A stretch of 64,000 nucleotides of DNA from CAG-273 sp963929915 (GCA_963929915.1 CAWVJY010000005.1:182646-246645), one strand, 5' to 3'. Shown: positions 25,543 to 35,552, numbered from the stretch's first letter. Program-made: numbers and translations. Notes: generated from the sequence alone by a model not told the origin.

Positions 25543-26542
25543 TTAAGAATCCGAAAATATACTTCCTACAGATAGCTTATTTCCTCTTAAAAATTCTTCT
25601 GTTTTCATTTTTCTAGCATTTTCTGCTTGTAATTCTAACACTTGCAAAATACCGTCTTTTGCTTTTACAAAAAGCCCTTGTTTTTCATCGGAAAATAAAA
25701 TGGTGCCTGGCATGATATCTGCTAATTTATAATCATATTCTCTCATGTCAGTAAATACTTCTAATAAATCTTGGTTGGTTAATTGTTTTACTTGCCAAAA
25801 TTTTAATTTTTTATGGTTATAAAAAGTATAAGCTCCCATAATAGGATTAAGTCCTCTTACTAAATTATGAATTTGGCTTACAGTTTGGTTTTCCCAATCT
25901 ATTTTGGCCATTTCTTTTTGTAACATAGGTGCCATGCTCATTTCTTTATCTTGTTGTTTTTCTCTTGGTGCTTTTCCTTGTTCTATAAGTTTTAAGGTTT
26001 TTACTAACAATTCTGCTCCTATAGTACTTAGCCTTTCCCATAGTTCTCCTGTAGTTTCATTTTCTTCTATTTCTGTTTCTTGTTTTAAAATCATGTCTCC
26101 TGTGTCCATTCCTGCATCCATGTACATAGTAGTAATACCTGTTGTTTTATCTCCATTTAAAACAGCCCATTGAATAGGTGCTGCTCCTCTATATTTTGGA
26201 AGCAAAGAACCATGTACGTTAATACAGCCTAGTTTTGGAATATCTAATAATTCTTGTGGTAGAATTTTGCCATAAGCCACTACGCAAATAACATCTGGTT
26301 TTAAATTTTGTATTTGCTTTAAAAATTCTTCATTTCCGTTTTACTTTTTGTGGTTGGTAAATAGGCTCTATTCCTTTTTCTAAGGCATATTGCTTTACAG
26401 GAGAAGCTACTAATTTCATGCCTCTACCTTTTGGTTTATCTGGATTAGTTACAACTGCCATAATATGATGTCCCGCTTCTACCAATGCCTGTAACGATTT
26501 TTGTGCAAAATCTGGAGTTCCCATAAATACAATATTTAGCAT
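25543..26542 (-). CDS. fmt: Methionyl-tRNA formyltransferase, +1 frameshift at CGG
   Basis: Fmt formylates initiator Met-tRNA using 10-formyl-THF. The N-terminal frame (MLNIVFMGTPDFAQKSLQ ... YQPQKVK) meets CGG at 26338-26336 and would end two codons later. Skipping the C reads GGA and continues GNEEFLKQIQ...VVAYGKILP, with HGSLLPKYRGAAPIQWA (catalytic Asn/His region) and MDAGMDTGD following to 25543. The join gives about 332 residues. Translation initiation at the second frame's own ATG would delete the folate-binding N-terminus, so a shift is required for activity. def lies directly upstream. Confidence 0.88.
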
Positions 26543-26613
26543 TTTTTCTTCTCCTTTACCTTATCATTTTATTTTTTATTTAAGGATTACCTAGAAATCT
26601 TTGTATCTTTTTC

Positions 26614-27132
26614 TTATTTTTTCTTTCTATTTTTCTCTGTTTTTTCATTTTCTTGGTTTTCCTCTGGACTTACATATTCTAAAGTGCCTGGAATAATTTT
26701 GTCTACAAATAAAATTCCGTCTAAATGGTCTAGTTCATGGGAAATTGCTTGTGCTAATAACCCTGTTCCTTTTAATTTTATTTTTTTTCCATTTTCGTTA
26801 AGTGCTTCTATGATTACTTCTTCTGGTCTAATAATTTTTGCAAATTGATTTGGAAAACTTAAGCAACCTTCTTCTACTTCTTGTTCTCCCTTTTGTTTTT
26901 TTATTACTGGATTTACAAGCTTAATAGGGCCTTTATCATCATATAAATCTATAACTACTAATCTTTTTAAAATTCCAATTTGAGGTCCTGCTAGTCCTAC
27001 CCCATTATAGTGATGAAGGGTTTCTATCATATCATTTAATATTTCTCTAATTTTATCATCTACTACTTCTACTTCTTTTGCTTTTTTTCTTAAGATTTCA
27101 TCTCCGTCTTCTCTTATAATTCTAATTGCCAT
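26614..27132 (-). CDS. def: Peptide deformylase
   Basis: 172 residues. The three deformylase motifs are GVGLAGPQIG (motif I, usually GxGLAAPQ), EEGCLSFP with the metal-binding Cys, and QAISHELDHLDG with the HExxH zinc/iron site. It removes the formyl group added by Fmt, encoded immediately downstream. The charged C-terminal tail (EENQENEKTEKNRKKK) is extra. A GGGAGAAA ribosome site precedes the ATG. Confidence 0.96.
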   Translation of the reverse strand: MAIRIIREDGDEILRKKAKEVEVVDDKIREILNDMIETLHHYNGVGLAGPQIGILKRLVVIDLYDDKGPIKLVNPVIKKQKGEQEVEEGCLSFPNQFAKIIRPEEVIIEALNENGKKIKLKGTGLLAQAISHELDHLDGILFVDKIIPGTLEYVSPEENQENEKTEKNRKKK

Positions 27133-27262
27133 TTTTTCTCCCTTCCTTCTAAACTTTTATACTATATTTGTCTTAATTTTCATCTATAAAAATCTGGCTT
27201 TATTCTTCATCTATCAATTTATTTTTATGAATTATTTTATAGATTTGCTTTTCCCTTTGTGC

Positions 27263-29519
27263 TTAAACCCAATTATTTGGATTTATATCAATACTAAGTT
27301 TTGTATTACCATTTTTGCCTTCTTTTGTTTTGCCATATTCTTGAATAACATCATTCATTAAATTTATAATATTATCGTCAAATTTACATTTAATAATAAT
27401 ACGAAAACGATATTGATTTTTGATTTTATCAATTGGTGCAGGCATTCCTTGGTATAATATAATACCCAAATTTTCCTGAATTACTCTATTTTTTAAATAT
27501 CCATGTATTTGATTGGTAACTGCAAAAGCTTGCTTTTCATTGGTAGAAGAAATGCCTATTACTATTATATCGCAAAATGGTGGATATTTCAATTGTTTTC
27601 TTATTGTGATTTCTGTTTGATAAAATAATTTGTAATCTTGTTTTTTACTACATTCAATACTAAAATTGTCTGGATTATAAGTTTGAATAATTACCTTTCC
27701 TTTATCTTTTTCTCTTCCTGCTCTTCCTGCTACCTGTGTTAAAATTTGAAATGTTCTTTCATTTGCTCTAAAATCATCTATATTTAAGCTACTATCTGCC
27801 GCAATAACCCCTACTAAAGTAACATTTGGAAAATGGTGACCTTTTACTACCATTTGTGTTCCAATTAAAATATCAATATTTTCTTGTTTAAATTTGTTTA
27901 AAATTTCCTCATGAGAGTTTTTCTTGCTAACGGTATCCACATCCATACGAATGGTAGTTGCTTGTGGAAATAACAAATGAATTTGCTCTTCTAACTTTTG
28001 AGTACCTGCTCCAAAATAGCGAATATTCTGGCTATGGCATTGTGGGCATTGTTTTACCACAGGTTCTGTATAACCACAATAATGGCATTTTAATAGGTTT
28101 TGCTTGGCATGATAAGTTAGGGTAATATCACAATTTTTGCATTTAACCGTATAGCCACAATCACGGCACATTATAAAAGTAGAAAAGCCTCTGCGGTTTA
28201 AAAATAAAATAGTCTGTTTTTTATTTTTTAAATTTTCTTCAATGGCTTGGTGAAGCTTTCCACTTATCATGGATTTATTTCCTTGTTCTAATTCTTGCCT
28301 TAAATCTACTACTTCTATTTCTGGCAGACTTGCTTTATTGGCTCTTTTTGTTAGTTCTAATAGTGTAATTTCACCCTTTTGTGCCTGATAATAGCTTTCT
28401 AAATCTGGAGTAGCACTACCAAGTACAAAAGGAATATTAGCTTCTTTTGCTAAGTATCTAGCAATTTCTTTTGTATGGTATCTTGGTGTGGTTTCTGATT
28501 TATAGGAACTATCATGCTCTTCATCCATAATAATAAGACCTAAATTAGAAACAGGTGCAAAAATACTAGAGCGTGCCCCAATTACAATTTTTGCTTTTCC
28601 GCTTTTAATTTTATTCCATTGATCATATCTTTCCCCTACCGATAATTTACTATGAAGAACTGCTACTACTTCTTCTCCAAAACGGGAAATAAATCTATCT
28701 ACTGTTTGTGGGGTTAAAGAAATCTCTGGTACTAGCATAATACTAGATTTTCCTTCTTTTAACGCTTTTTCTATTAATTGTAAATAAACTTCTGTTTTTC
28801 CGTGAGCCTGTTATTCCAAAAAGTAAAAATTCAGAATAGAAGCAATCATCCATTGCCTCGCAAATAGTATCAAAAGCTTTTTGTTGTTCTTCATTTAAGC
28901 TTAAATTTTCTGTTTTTTTCACATCTTTATGTAAAAATGGATTTCTTTCCACTTGTTTTTCTACAAATTCAAGATATCCCTTTTTTTCTAAGCTTTTTAA
29001 TACAGCCCTAGAAACATCTGCAAAAATTTCTAAATCTGAAACTAAAGTGCCATCATTTTCCATTAAAAATTGCAATGCCCTTATTTGTTTCTCCGATTTA
29101 ATTGTATGATTAGCAATTTCTGTTTCTAATTCTTCTGTTTCCTTGGTAAGATATACAAAAGAAGCATTTTTTTCTTTTACGCGATTTTGAATGATTTTTG
29201 CAGTAGTTCCTGGTGGTAACATGAGCTTAATGCAGTCTGAAACATTGCAAAAATATCTTTTTGCCATCCAATAAGCAAGATTAATTTCCTTTTCTCCAAC
29301 AAAAAGATTATCTTCTACTTGCGCAATTGGTTTTAATTTGTAAGGAGAAGACTCTTTAACTGCTACTACATAGCCTTCATCTAATTCTTTTCTATTAGCA
29401 AAAGGCACAAAAACTCTACTTCCAATCATTACCTTGGAAGCCAAGTTATTTGGTATTTCATAATCAAATACTTTATTTAATTGTTTTGCATTACTATTTA
29501 AAATTACTTCTGCAATCAT
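27263..29519 (-). CDS. priA: Primosomal protein N' (PriA), +1 frameshift at CGG in Walker A
   Basis: PriA restarts collapsed replication forks. The first frame (MIAEVILNSNAKQLNKVFDYE ... LLFGITGS) reaches CGG at 28802-28800 and would end 19 codons later. Skipping the C gives GITGSGKTEVY, a perfect Walker A, and the second frame continues MLVPEISLTPQ, IIMDEEHDSSYKSE and eight zinc-binding cysteines (CRDCGY, CKNCD, CHYCGY, CPQCHS) to 27263: about 751 residues, normal length. The glycine at the shift site is invariant in the P-loop, so the protein can only work if +1 decoding yields Gly there. Confidence 0.9.
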
Positions 29520-29525
29520 AAGATT

Positions 29526-29837
29526 TTAACTCATATCTCTTTTTAATTTTCTTAATGCTTTGCCTACATCTAATTTAGTATGTATTATTGCTAAGATTAC
29601 AATATCTCTTCCTTTTATATGATAAAAAATTCTATGCTTTTTATAAATCATTTGTCTAATTTCATAGTTAGATATAAAAAAATTAGTTTTCTTTCCTATT
29701 TCAGGCATGGTTTCAAAGATATCTGTATAATCAATAAGCTTTCTTACATATGTCTTTACAGTTTCTTCTGTATCTTCTCTTGCTTCATCTATAAATTCTG
29801 TAATATGTGATATTGCATTATCAGTCCAAACTACCAT
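29526..29837 (-). CDS. RelE/ParE-family toxin
   Basis: 103 residues with the RelE/ParE fold pattern: an N-terminal helix pair (HITEFIDEAREDTEETVKTYVRKL), then YEIRQMIYKKHRIFYHIKGRDIVILAIIHTKLD, the strand-turn-strand core typical of the family. Members either cleave mRNA on the ribosome or inhibit gyrase; which applies cannot be told. The antitoxin gene overlaps its start by seven bases. The pair sits between priA and gmk. Confidence 0.85.
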   Translation of the reverse strand: MVVWTDNAISHITEFIDEAREDTEETVKTYVRKLIDYTDIFETMPEIGKKTNFFISNYEIRQMIYKKHRIFYHIKGRDIVILAIIHTKLDVGKALRKLKRDMS

Positions 29838-30007
29838 TTATCAATAATCTCCTTCACTTCGTTGCTAGTTTTTGTGTTTCCAGATTCCATATCTTTGATT
29901 CCTTTTTGAATTTCAAGTTGTACGTAAAGTGTATATAATATTTCTTCATAACTTGTTTTATCATCTATATTTTGGACTGTATTTAATATTAATTGTTTAT
30001 CACTCAT
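29831..30007 (-). CDS. Antitoxin of the RelE/ParE-type pair
   Basis: About 58 residues, acidic and helical (YEEILYTLYVQLEIQKGIKDMESG ... EVKEIIDKW). The central AxxxIxxGxxDxxxG-like stretch resembles small addiction-module components. I take ATG 30007 (MSDKQ) because GGAGGAG overlaps the upstream in-frame TTG and must be the ribosome site. It overlaps the toxin gene, the usual antitoxin-first order. Confidence 0.75.
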   Translation of the reverse strand: MSDKQLILNTVQNIDDKTSYEEILYTLYVQLEIQKGIKDMESGNTKTSNEVKEIIDKW

Positions 30008-30083
30008 TATTTTCTCCTCCAATCTAGATATATTTTAACATAAAAATGTATTTTTTACTACTTTTTTTACTCAATTTATCCAA

Positions 30084-30108
30084 TAAAAAAACAGAGTCTA
30101 AAACTCTG
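30084..30108 (-). terminator. Terminator overlapping the gmk stop codon
   Basis: CAGAGT (30092-30097) pairs with ACTCTG (30103-30108), and a run of seven Ts follows on the reverse strand. The stem includes the gmk stop codon. It insulates the toxin-antitoxin pair from the gmk transcript. Confidence 0.7.
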
Positions 30109-30673
30109 CTTCTGTTAAGTTATATTCATTTTTGATAATTTCCATAATAATATTTACCGTTTTCTCTAAATTGTTGTTTTTAATTACATAATCATACATT
30201 CCTATTTTAGATTCTTCATACTCCAAACGGTTTAATCTTAGCTGAATATCTTTGATGCTTGGTTTATCAATTCTTTTTTCTAAGCGCTTTGCTAACACTT
30301 CTTTTGGTACTTTTAAGAAAATAGTAACAATTTTAATTTCATTGCCTAATATTTTAAGTAAATTTTCAACTCCATTTACTTCAATATCTTTTACAATAAT
30401 TTTTCCATTTTTTATTTTTTCATTCATTAGTTTTTTAGAAGTACCATAATAATGTTCATGATGAACACTATATTCATAAAGTTCTCCATTTTTTATCATT
30501 TGCTCAAATTCTTCTGCAGTTACAAAATTGTAAGTTACTCCTGGCACATCATTTTCTCTTGGTGGTCTATCGGTATAAGATGGAAGTGATTCTACATTTT
30601 CCATTCTACTAATTAATTCTTTTTTGATTGTGTCTTTGCCTGCGCCAGATACACCAGATAATAATACTAGCAT
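30098..30673 (-). CDS. gmk: Guanylate kinase
   Basis: 191 residues converting GMP to GDP. The P-loop is LSGVSGAGKDT (residues 4-14), followed by the GMP-binding SYTDRPPRENDVPGVTYNFV and DIEVNGVENLL, and the lid region with RLEKR. It has SGAGK with Asp after Lys rather than the common Ser/Thr. It overlaps rpoZ by seven bases, a common gmk-rpoZ pairing. Confidence 0.95.
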   Translation of the reverse strand: MLVLLSGVSGAGKDTIKKELISRMENVESLPSYTDRPPRENDVPGVTYNFVTAEEFEQMIKNGELYEYSVHHEHYYGTSKKLMNEKIKNGKIIVKDIEVNGVENLLKILGNEIKIVTIFLKVPKEVLAKRLEKRIDKPSIKDIQLRLNRLEYEESKIGMYDYVIKNNNLEKTVNIIMEIIKNEYNLTEAEF

Positions 30674-30855
30674 GCTTTCACCTTACCTTCTGCAATTTCA
30701 TCTGCTGCTAAAGATACTGGAGATGGCTCTTCCTTTTTAGTAAGCTTTGCACTTCCAGCAGCTAATTGTCTTGCTCTTTTAGCAGTAACTGCTACTAATT
30801 GAAAACGATTGTCCACTTTTGTTAACAATTCTAATACAGTTGGTTTTACTAACAT
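30667..30855 (-). CDS. rpoZ: RNA polymerase omega subunit
   Basis: 62 residues with VDNRFQLVAVTAKRARQLAAG, the conserved omega core that helps fold the beta-prime subunit, and the Ala/Ile segment LAADEIAEGKV. It lies between remA and gmk, the standard clostridial order. AAGGGAAA precedes the ATG. Confidence 0.93.
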   Translation of the reverse strand: MLVKPTVLELLTKVDNRFQLVAVTAKRARQLAAGSAKLTKKEEPSPVSLAADEIAEGKVKAC

Positions 30856-30988
30856 ATTTTTCCCTTCTTTCTAACCTTCATCTATTTTTTATATTTTATT
30901 GTTTGAAACTATTTCATTTTTTGCTTTTTATTATTTCTTGTTTGTAATCTTTCTATTTACTTTTATATCTAAAAGCTATCTTGCTTTT

Positions 30989-31264
30989 TTATGATTTATT
31001 TTCTTCTTCTGTTTCTTCTTTCTTTGTTCCATCATCTTCTACTCTGCCTGCTATAGTTTCTGGTTGAATAGCAGATAAAATAATATGGTCTGAATCCATA
31101 ATAAGTACTGCCCTTGTTCTTCTTCCACAGGTAGCATCTATTGCACTGCCTTGGTCTTTTGCTTCTTGGACCATTCTTTTGATTGGTGCTGACTCAGGAC
31201 TAACAATTGCAATAATTCTATCAGAAGATACAATATTTCCAAATCCAATATTAATAAGTTGCAT
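30989..31264 (-). CDS. remA: RemA family extracellular matrix regulator (DUF370)
   Basis: 91 residues with the compact RemA core: LINIGFGNIVSSDRIIAIVSP, SAPIKRMVQEAKDQG, IDATCGRRTRAVLIMDS and ILSAIQPETIAGR. In Bacillus, RemA is a DNA-binding activator of biofilm-matrix and osmoprotection genes. The last ~15 residues are acidic. Position between yicC and rpoZ/gmk is conserved across Firmicutes. Confidence 0.92.
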   Translation of the reverse strand: MQLINIGFGNIVSSDRIIAIVSPESAPIKRMVQEAKDQGSAIDATCGRRTRAVLIMDSDHIILSAIQPETIAGRVEDDGTKKEETEEENKS

Positions 31265-31331
31265 AAATTTTCATTCCTTTCTAATTTTTCTAAAATTATA
31301 TAGTTATGAAATTGTTTTTTAAACTATCTTT

Positions 31332-32207
31332 TTACTCTATATTCTGAATTTGCTCCCTTATGTCTTCTAATTGTGTTTTTAAGTCAATTACTAAATTGGT
31401 AATTTCTAGTTTTCCAGATTTAGAACCAATGGTATTGGTTTCTCTGTTCATTTCTTGTACTAGAAAGTCTATTTTTTTACCACATGGTATTTCTTGATTT
31501 AATAAAGACATAAATTGTGCAATATGACTTTTTAATCTAGTAATTTCTTCTTCTATAGAACATTTATCAGAATAAATTACAATTTCTTGTGCAAGCCTTG
31601 TTTGGTCAACAACATCTGTTTTTAAAATTTCTTTGATTCTTTCTTCTAATTTTACTACATATTCTTCTACAAGTCCAGTAGAAAAAGCAGAAATTTCATC
31701 GACATTTTTTGCAACTTTTTGTAAACGTTCTGCTAAATCTTGTTTTATTTTATTACCTTCAATGCTTCTCATATCTATAAAATTATCTAATGCATTTTCT
31801 AAGCATTCTGAAAGTTCAGTCCAAATGGTTTCTAGACTGTCTTCTTCCATTTGTACATTTAAAACATCAGGCAATTTGGAAATTTCTGTAGCACGAAGCC
31901 CACTAGAAATATTAGTTTCTTCTGCTAGATCTGAAAGTTCTTTAATATAAAGTTTAGCTAATTCTTTATTTAAAATAACATTTTTTCCTACGACTCCATA
32001 ATTTGTGTAAGTAATAAAAACTTCTATTTTACCTCTAGCAACTCTATTTAATACTGCTTTTCTAACTTTGTCCTCCAAATAAAAGAGATTTCTAGGCAGT
32101 TTGACTGTAATATCTGCATATTTGTGGTTTACTGAACGAATTTCTACTAAATATTCTCTTCCTTCTTTTTCTAATTTGGCTCTGCCAAAACCTGTCATAC
32201 TTTTCAT
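31332..32207 (-). CDS. yicC: YicC/YloC family endoribonuclease
   Basis: 291 residues beginning MKSMTGFGRA, the diagnostic YicC start, with IRSVNHKYADITVKLPR next and FLVQEMNRETNTIGSKS near the C-terminus. YicC-type proteins are manganese-dependent endoribonucleases acting on small RNAs in E. coli and Bacillus. It is the first gene of the yicC-remA-rpoZ-gmk run. Confidence 0.95.
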   Translation of the reverse strand: MKSMTGFGRAKLEKEGREYLVEIRSVNHKYADITVKLPRNLFYLEDKVRKAVLNRVARGKIEVFITYTNYGVVGKNVILNKELAKLYIKELSDLAEETNISSGLRATEISKLPDVLNVQMEEDSLETIWTELSECLENALDNFIDMRSIEGNKIKQDLAERLQKVAKNVDEISAFSTGLVEEYVVKLEERIKEILKTDVVDQTRLAQEIVIYSDKCSIEEEITRLKSHIAQFMSLLNQEIPCGKKIDFLVQEMNRETNTIGSKSGKLEITNLVIDLKTQLEDIREQIQNIE

Positions 32208-32224
32208 GGAATAAATCCTCTTTC

Positions 32225-32827
32225 TTATTTTTTAATAATTTCTTTTATATTCTCTAAAGAAAATTGCTTTTTCATTTTTTTATAAATAATAATTGTTTTA
32301 GCAACATAATAAATAGCAAACGCTAAGGCAACAATTACTACTACTGGTATGAACTTTTCTTGCCACATCATATTAAGATAAATAAATCCCATAGTAGCAA
32401 TAGCTAATACTAAAGTTTCTATTCCATGAATTGCATGCCTTCCACTATCTTTTTTATAGGCATATTCTATTACTCCTATTGCAATAACAAGAATAGACAT
32501 GCTAAATACTTTTAAGTCTACTACAAACACAGAATTTTCGATATTCCAAAAACCTAAAATAATAAAATTTAGATAAAGAATGATTATTACAGCAAGAAAA
32601 ATGTTTTGGAAAACTCTAGTATGAATTTGGTTTTGTTGTTCTTCTGGTAACTTTCTATTGGATTTAATTTCTTTTTCTATTTCTTCTATTTTACTTATTT
32701 TATTGTTAGATGCTTTTACTAATTTTTCATTAGATTTCTTATTTTCTTCTTGCTTTTTGTTTTCTTCCTTATGTTCTTTTTTTTCTTGGCTTTCTTGATT
32801 TTTACTTTTGTTTTCTTTTTTAGGCAT
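32225..32827 (-). CDS. Membrane protein of unknown function
   Basis: 200 residues: a highly charged Lys/Glu/Gln-rich N-terminal region (about 1-70), then four hydrophobic segments (about 72-92, 100-118, 130-150 and 157-175) and a short basic tail. No family recognised. It starts 12 bases downstream of the rsmE stop, so it is probably in that operon. GGGAGGAAG precedes the ATG. Confidence 0.75.
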   Translation of the reverse strand: MPKKENKSKNQESQEKKEHKEENKKQEENKKSNEKLVKASNNKISKIEEIEKEIKSNRKLPEEQQNQIHTRVFQNIFLAVIIILYLNFIILGFWNIENSVFVVDLKVFSMSILVIAIGVIEYAYKKDSGRHAIHGIETLVLAIATMGFIYLNMMWQEKFIPVVVIVALAFAIYYVAKTIIIYKKMKKQFSLENIKEIIKK

Positions 32828-32839
32828 TTTTCTTCCTCC

Positions 32840-33584
32840 CTACATTTCATATTCGTAAATAATATTACTCATTACCATAATAGAAGCAGTTTCTGTTCTT
32901 AAAATACGTTTTCCTAATGTTATTTGTTTTGCCCCTTTCGCTACTAGCATGTCTACTTCTTTTTGCGTAATTCCACCCTCTGGGCCTATAATAACTCCTA
33001 TTTTTAGTCCGATGTGAAAGTTTTAAATTTTTAAGTTCTTGCTTCAAAGTATTTTCTTTTTCATTTTCATAGGCTAATAACATAAGGTCAAATTGTTTTA
33101 CTTTTTCGCTTAATTTTTGCATAGTAATTGGCATTTGTACTTTTGGAATATAATCCCTACCGCTTTGTTTTGCAGCCGATTCTGCTATTTTTTGCCAACG
33201 TTCTATTTTTTTATTTTTATTCTTTTCTTCTAATTTTACTATGCACCTTTCCATAGTAACTGGAATAATTTCTTTTACTCCTAATTCTACATTTTTTTGA
33301 ATAATATATTCCATTTTATCTGCTTTTGGTAAACCTTGAAAAATAGTTACATCTATAGGTGGTTCCACAAAAGGTTTCATGCAGTCTATAATTTGGCATA
33401 AAATAGAGTCTGGTGTTATGGTTTCTATTTTAACTAAATAATTCAAACCATCTTCTTCATTACACACAGTTAATTCTTCTTGTGGTTTTACCCTTAATAC
33501 CTGTGTAATGTGTTTTACATCTTCCCCTAAAATGGTAATTTTGTTTTCTTGTATTTGATTTTTCTTAATAAAAAATTTTGGCAT
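32840..33584 (-). CDS. rsmE: 16S rRNA m3U1498 methyltransferase RsmE, +1 frameshift at CGG
   Basis: RsmE methylates U1498 of 16S rRNA. The first 191 codons are a normal RsmE (MPKFFIKKNQIQENKITILG, QGLPKADKMEYIIQKNVELG, RCIVKLEEKNKNKKIERWQK). At CGG 33011-33009 the zero frame continues open for 48 meaningless codons, hiding the break. Skipping the C gives LSHGLKIGVIIGPEGGITQKEV and ends SNIIYEYEM at 32840, 247 residues in all. GPEGG is the SAM-binding knot motif, so the shifted product is the functional one. Confidence 0.88.
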
Positions 33585-33649
33585 TTTTTTCCTACCGTTC
33601 TTGCTTTTTAATATTTTTAATTATATCACAATTTTTCCATTTTGCAAGG

Positions 33650-33680
33650 CAAAATTTTAGAGTTCCTTACAGGAACTCTA
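33650..33680 (-). terminator. Terminator downstream of dprA
   Basis: TAGAGTTCC and GGAACTCTA form a 9-bp stem with a five-base loop and an AAAATTTT tail, 16 bases after the dprA stop reached by +1 decoding. Confidence 0.75.
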
Positions 33681-33695
33681 AGTCATTAAAATATT

Positions 33696-34335
33696 TTAAA
33701 TTTCTTCTATTATATCCTCTATATTTGTCACCAATTTTGCACCTTGCTTAATTAATTCATTGGTACCATAGGAATTATTACTATCAATATTTCCGTGGAA
33801 TAATAAATACCTCTTTTCCTTGTTCTAAAGCATAATCAACCGTAATTAATGTTCCACTTTTTTCTTTTGCTTCCACTACTAGTACTCCATTAGATAAACC
33901 ACTAATAATTCTATTTCTGGAAGGAAAATTGGTTGGTATTGGCTTTGTTTCTGGTGGATATTCTGTTATAATACTACCACCGTTTTTTAGTATTTCTGTA
34001 CATAATCCCTTATGTTCCGCAGGGTAAATATGGTTAAACCCGCTTCCTAAAACAGCTATTGTTTTACCCCTTGCTTTTACTGCTCCTAAATGAGCATAAG
34101 AGTCAATTCCTCTTGCTAATCCACTAATAATTATGATGCCTTTTTTAGCTAATTGGTAGGCAAATTCATAGGCTACTTTTTTTCCATAAGAACTTGCCTT
34201 TCTGCAGCCTATAATTGCAATGGATGGTTCATTGAAAATACTTTCATTTCCTAACACATATAATTTTGCAGGTGGTGCATAAATATGTGTTAATTTTTCT
34301 GGATAAAATTTTTGGGCTTGATAAATAACTTTCAT
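33696..34335 (-). CDS. dprA: DNA-processing protein DprA (core only), +1 frameshift at CGG
   Basis: DprA loads RecA on incoming single-stranded DNA. The Rossmann core is clear: IAIIGCRKASSYG, IISGLARGIDSYAHLGA, TIAVLGSGF, IITEYPP, NFPSRNRIISGLS, EAKEKSGTLITVDYALEQG. At CGG 33795-33793 the frame would end three codons on; skipping the C gives FIIPGNIDSNNSYGTNELI, the invariant PG...S.G..LI ending, to 33696. Total about 212 residues, lacking the N-terminal SAM-like and C-terminal winged-helix domains of longer DprA proteins. AGGAGG precedes the ATG. Confidence 0.85.
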
Positions 34336-34400
34336 GTTTTTTCCTCCTTATTTATCTAGCCCCCAATTTGTTTTCCCCTATTTTTATTTTTTTGTATTTT

Positions 34401-34444
34401 CTTTATTTTTTCTTTATTTTTTCTTTATTTTTTCTTTATTTTTT
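34401..34444. repeat. 11-bp tandem repeat CTTTATTTTTT, four units
   Basis: Four consecutive units between dprA and folD. No gene lies in 34336-34502. Confidence 0.8.
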
Positions 34445-34502
34445 ATTATCTTTGCGCTTTTTATTAATGTCATATCACATTTAGTCATTCTTATATTTTA
34501 TA

Positions 34503-35366
34503 TTATACATTTTCTAAATTTTTAGCAGCCTTTACTACGTTAGTCATAAGCATTGCTATTGTCATTGGACCTACTCCACCTGGTACTGGTGTAATATAGG
34601 ATGCCTTTGATTCTACATTTGCAAAATCCACATCTCCTACTAGCTTTCCTTCTTCATTTCTATTAATACCTACATCTATTACTACTGCTCCTGGTTTTAC
34701 CATATCTGCTGTTACAAATTTAGGCTTTCCCAAAGCTGCTATTAAAATATCTGCTTGTTTCGTAATTTCTGCAATATTTTGTGTTTTAGAATGGCAAATG
34801 GTTACTGTTGCATTTTTATTTAATAAACATTGTGATAATGGTTTTCCTACAATATTGCTTCTTCCTATTACTACTGCTTGTTTTCCTTGCATTTCTATTC
34901 CATATTCTTCTAACATTTTCATAACTCCAGCTGGTGTACAAGAAATAAAACAATCTTCCCCAATGGCTAGTTTTCCTACATTAATAGGTTGAAATCCATC
35001 TACATCTTTTTCTGGCAAAATGCTATTAAAAGCCTCTCTAATATCTAAATGTTTTGGTATTGGACTTTGCAATAATATTCCATGAATATCTTTTCTGTTG
35101 TTTAATGTTTGAATAAGATTTAGTAACTCTTCTTCTTGAATGTTTTCTTCTAGCAAAAATTCTTCAAATTCTATGCCAATTTCATTACATGCTTTACTCT
35201 TATTTCTTACATATACTGCTGATGCAGGATCATTTCCTACCATGATTACGGATAGTTTTGGAACGATATTTTTTTGTTTTAATTGTTCTACTTCTTGTTT
35301 TAATTCTTGCCTTATTTTTTTTGCTAGTTCTTTTCCATCTATAATTGTTGCCATTTTTATTTTCAC
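34503..35366 (-). CDS. folD: Methylene-THF dehydrogenase / methenyl-THF cyclohydrolase
   Basis: 287-residue bifunctional FolD, interconverting 5,10-methylene-, methenyl- and 10-formyl-THF. Signatures are MVGNDPASAVYVRNKSKACNE with the active Lys, GILLQSPIPKHLD, KDVDGFQPINVGKL, and the Rossmann GRSNIVGKPLSQCLL and PGAVVIDVGIN. TPVPGGVGPMTIAML closes the fold. It complements fhs in this window. The alternative ATG two codons before MATIIDG is not excluded. Confidence 0.97.
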   Translation of the reverse strand: MKIKMATIIDGKELAKKIRQELKQEVEQLKQKNIVPKLSVIMVGNDPASAVYVRNKSKACNEIGIEFEEFLLEENIQEEELLNLIQTLNNRKDIHGILLQSPIPKHLDIREAFNSILPEKDVDGFQPINVGKLAIGEDCFISCTPAGVMKMLEEYGIEMQGKQAVVIGRSNIVGKPLSQCLLNKNATVTICHSKTQNIAEITKQADILIAALGKPKFVTADMVKPGAVVIDVGINRNEEGKLVGDVDFANVESKASYITPVPGGVGPMTIAMLMTNVVKAAKNLENV

Positions 35367-35468
35367 TCCTATTCTGTTATAAAGTAGAAATTTTTCTATT
35401 TTCTTACTTTGTTTGTTTTCCTTATTATATACTAGTTTGTTTCGTTTGTAAATTCAAATTTAAAAAAT

Positions 35469-35532
35469 AGCACAATTGTGAACTGAACCCAAAAAGTGTT
35501 TATCTTTTTTGGGCTCAGTTCATTCTGTGCTA
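35469..35532 (-). terminator. Long hairpin downstream of the Rpn-type gene
   Basis: AGCACA...GAACTGAACCCAAAAAG pairs with CTTTTTTGGGCTCAGTTC...TGTGCT. It ends 21 bases from the Rpn gene stop, so it can terminate that transcript. The stem core GAACCCAAAAAG is shared with the hairpin at 36817-36851 on the other side of the gene. Confidence 0.65.
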
Positions 35533-35552
35533 CTTTTGTTTTTATAATTTGA

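Noticed and set aside
25543..26280. Second fmt frame as a separate gene with its own ATG
   Set aside because: It would lack the folate-binding N-terminus, and the upstream frame joins it exactly by skipping one C.
27263..28738. Second priA frame as an independent helicase
   Set aside because: It begins after Walker A, so it could not bind ATP; the +1 join restores a normal PriA.
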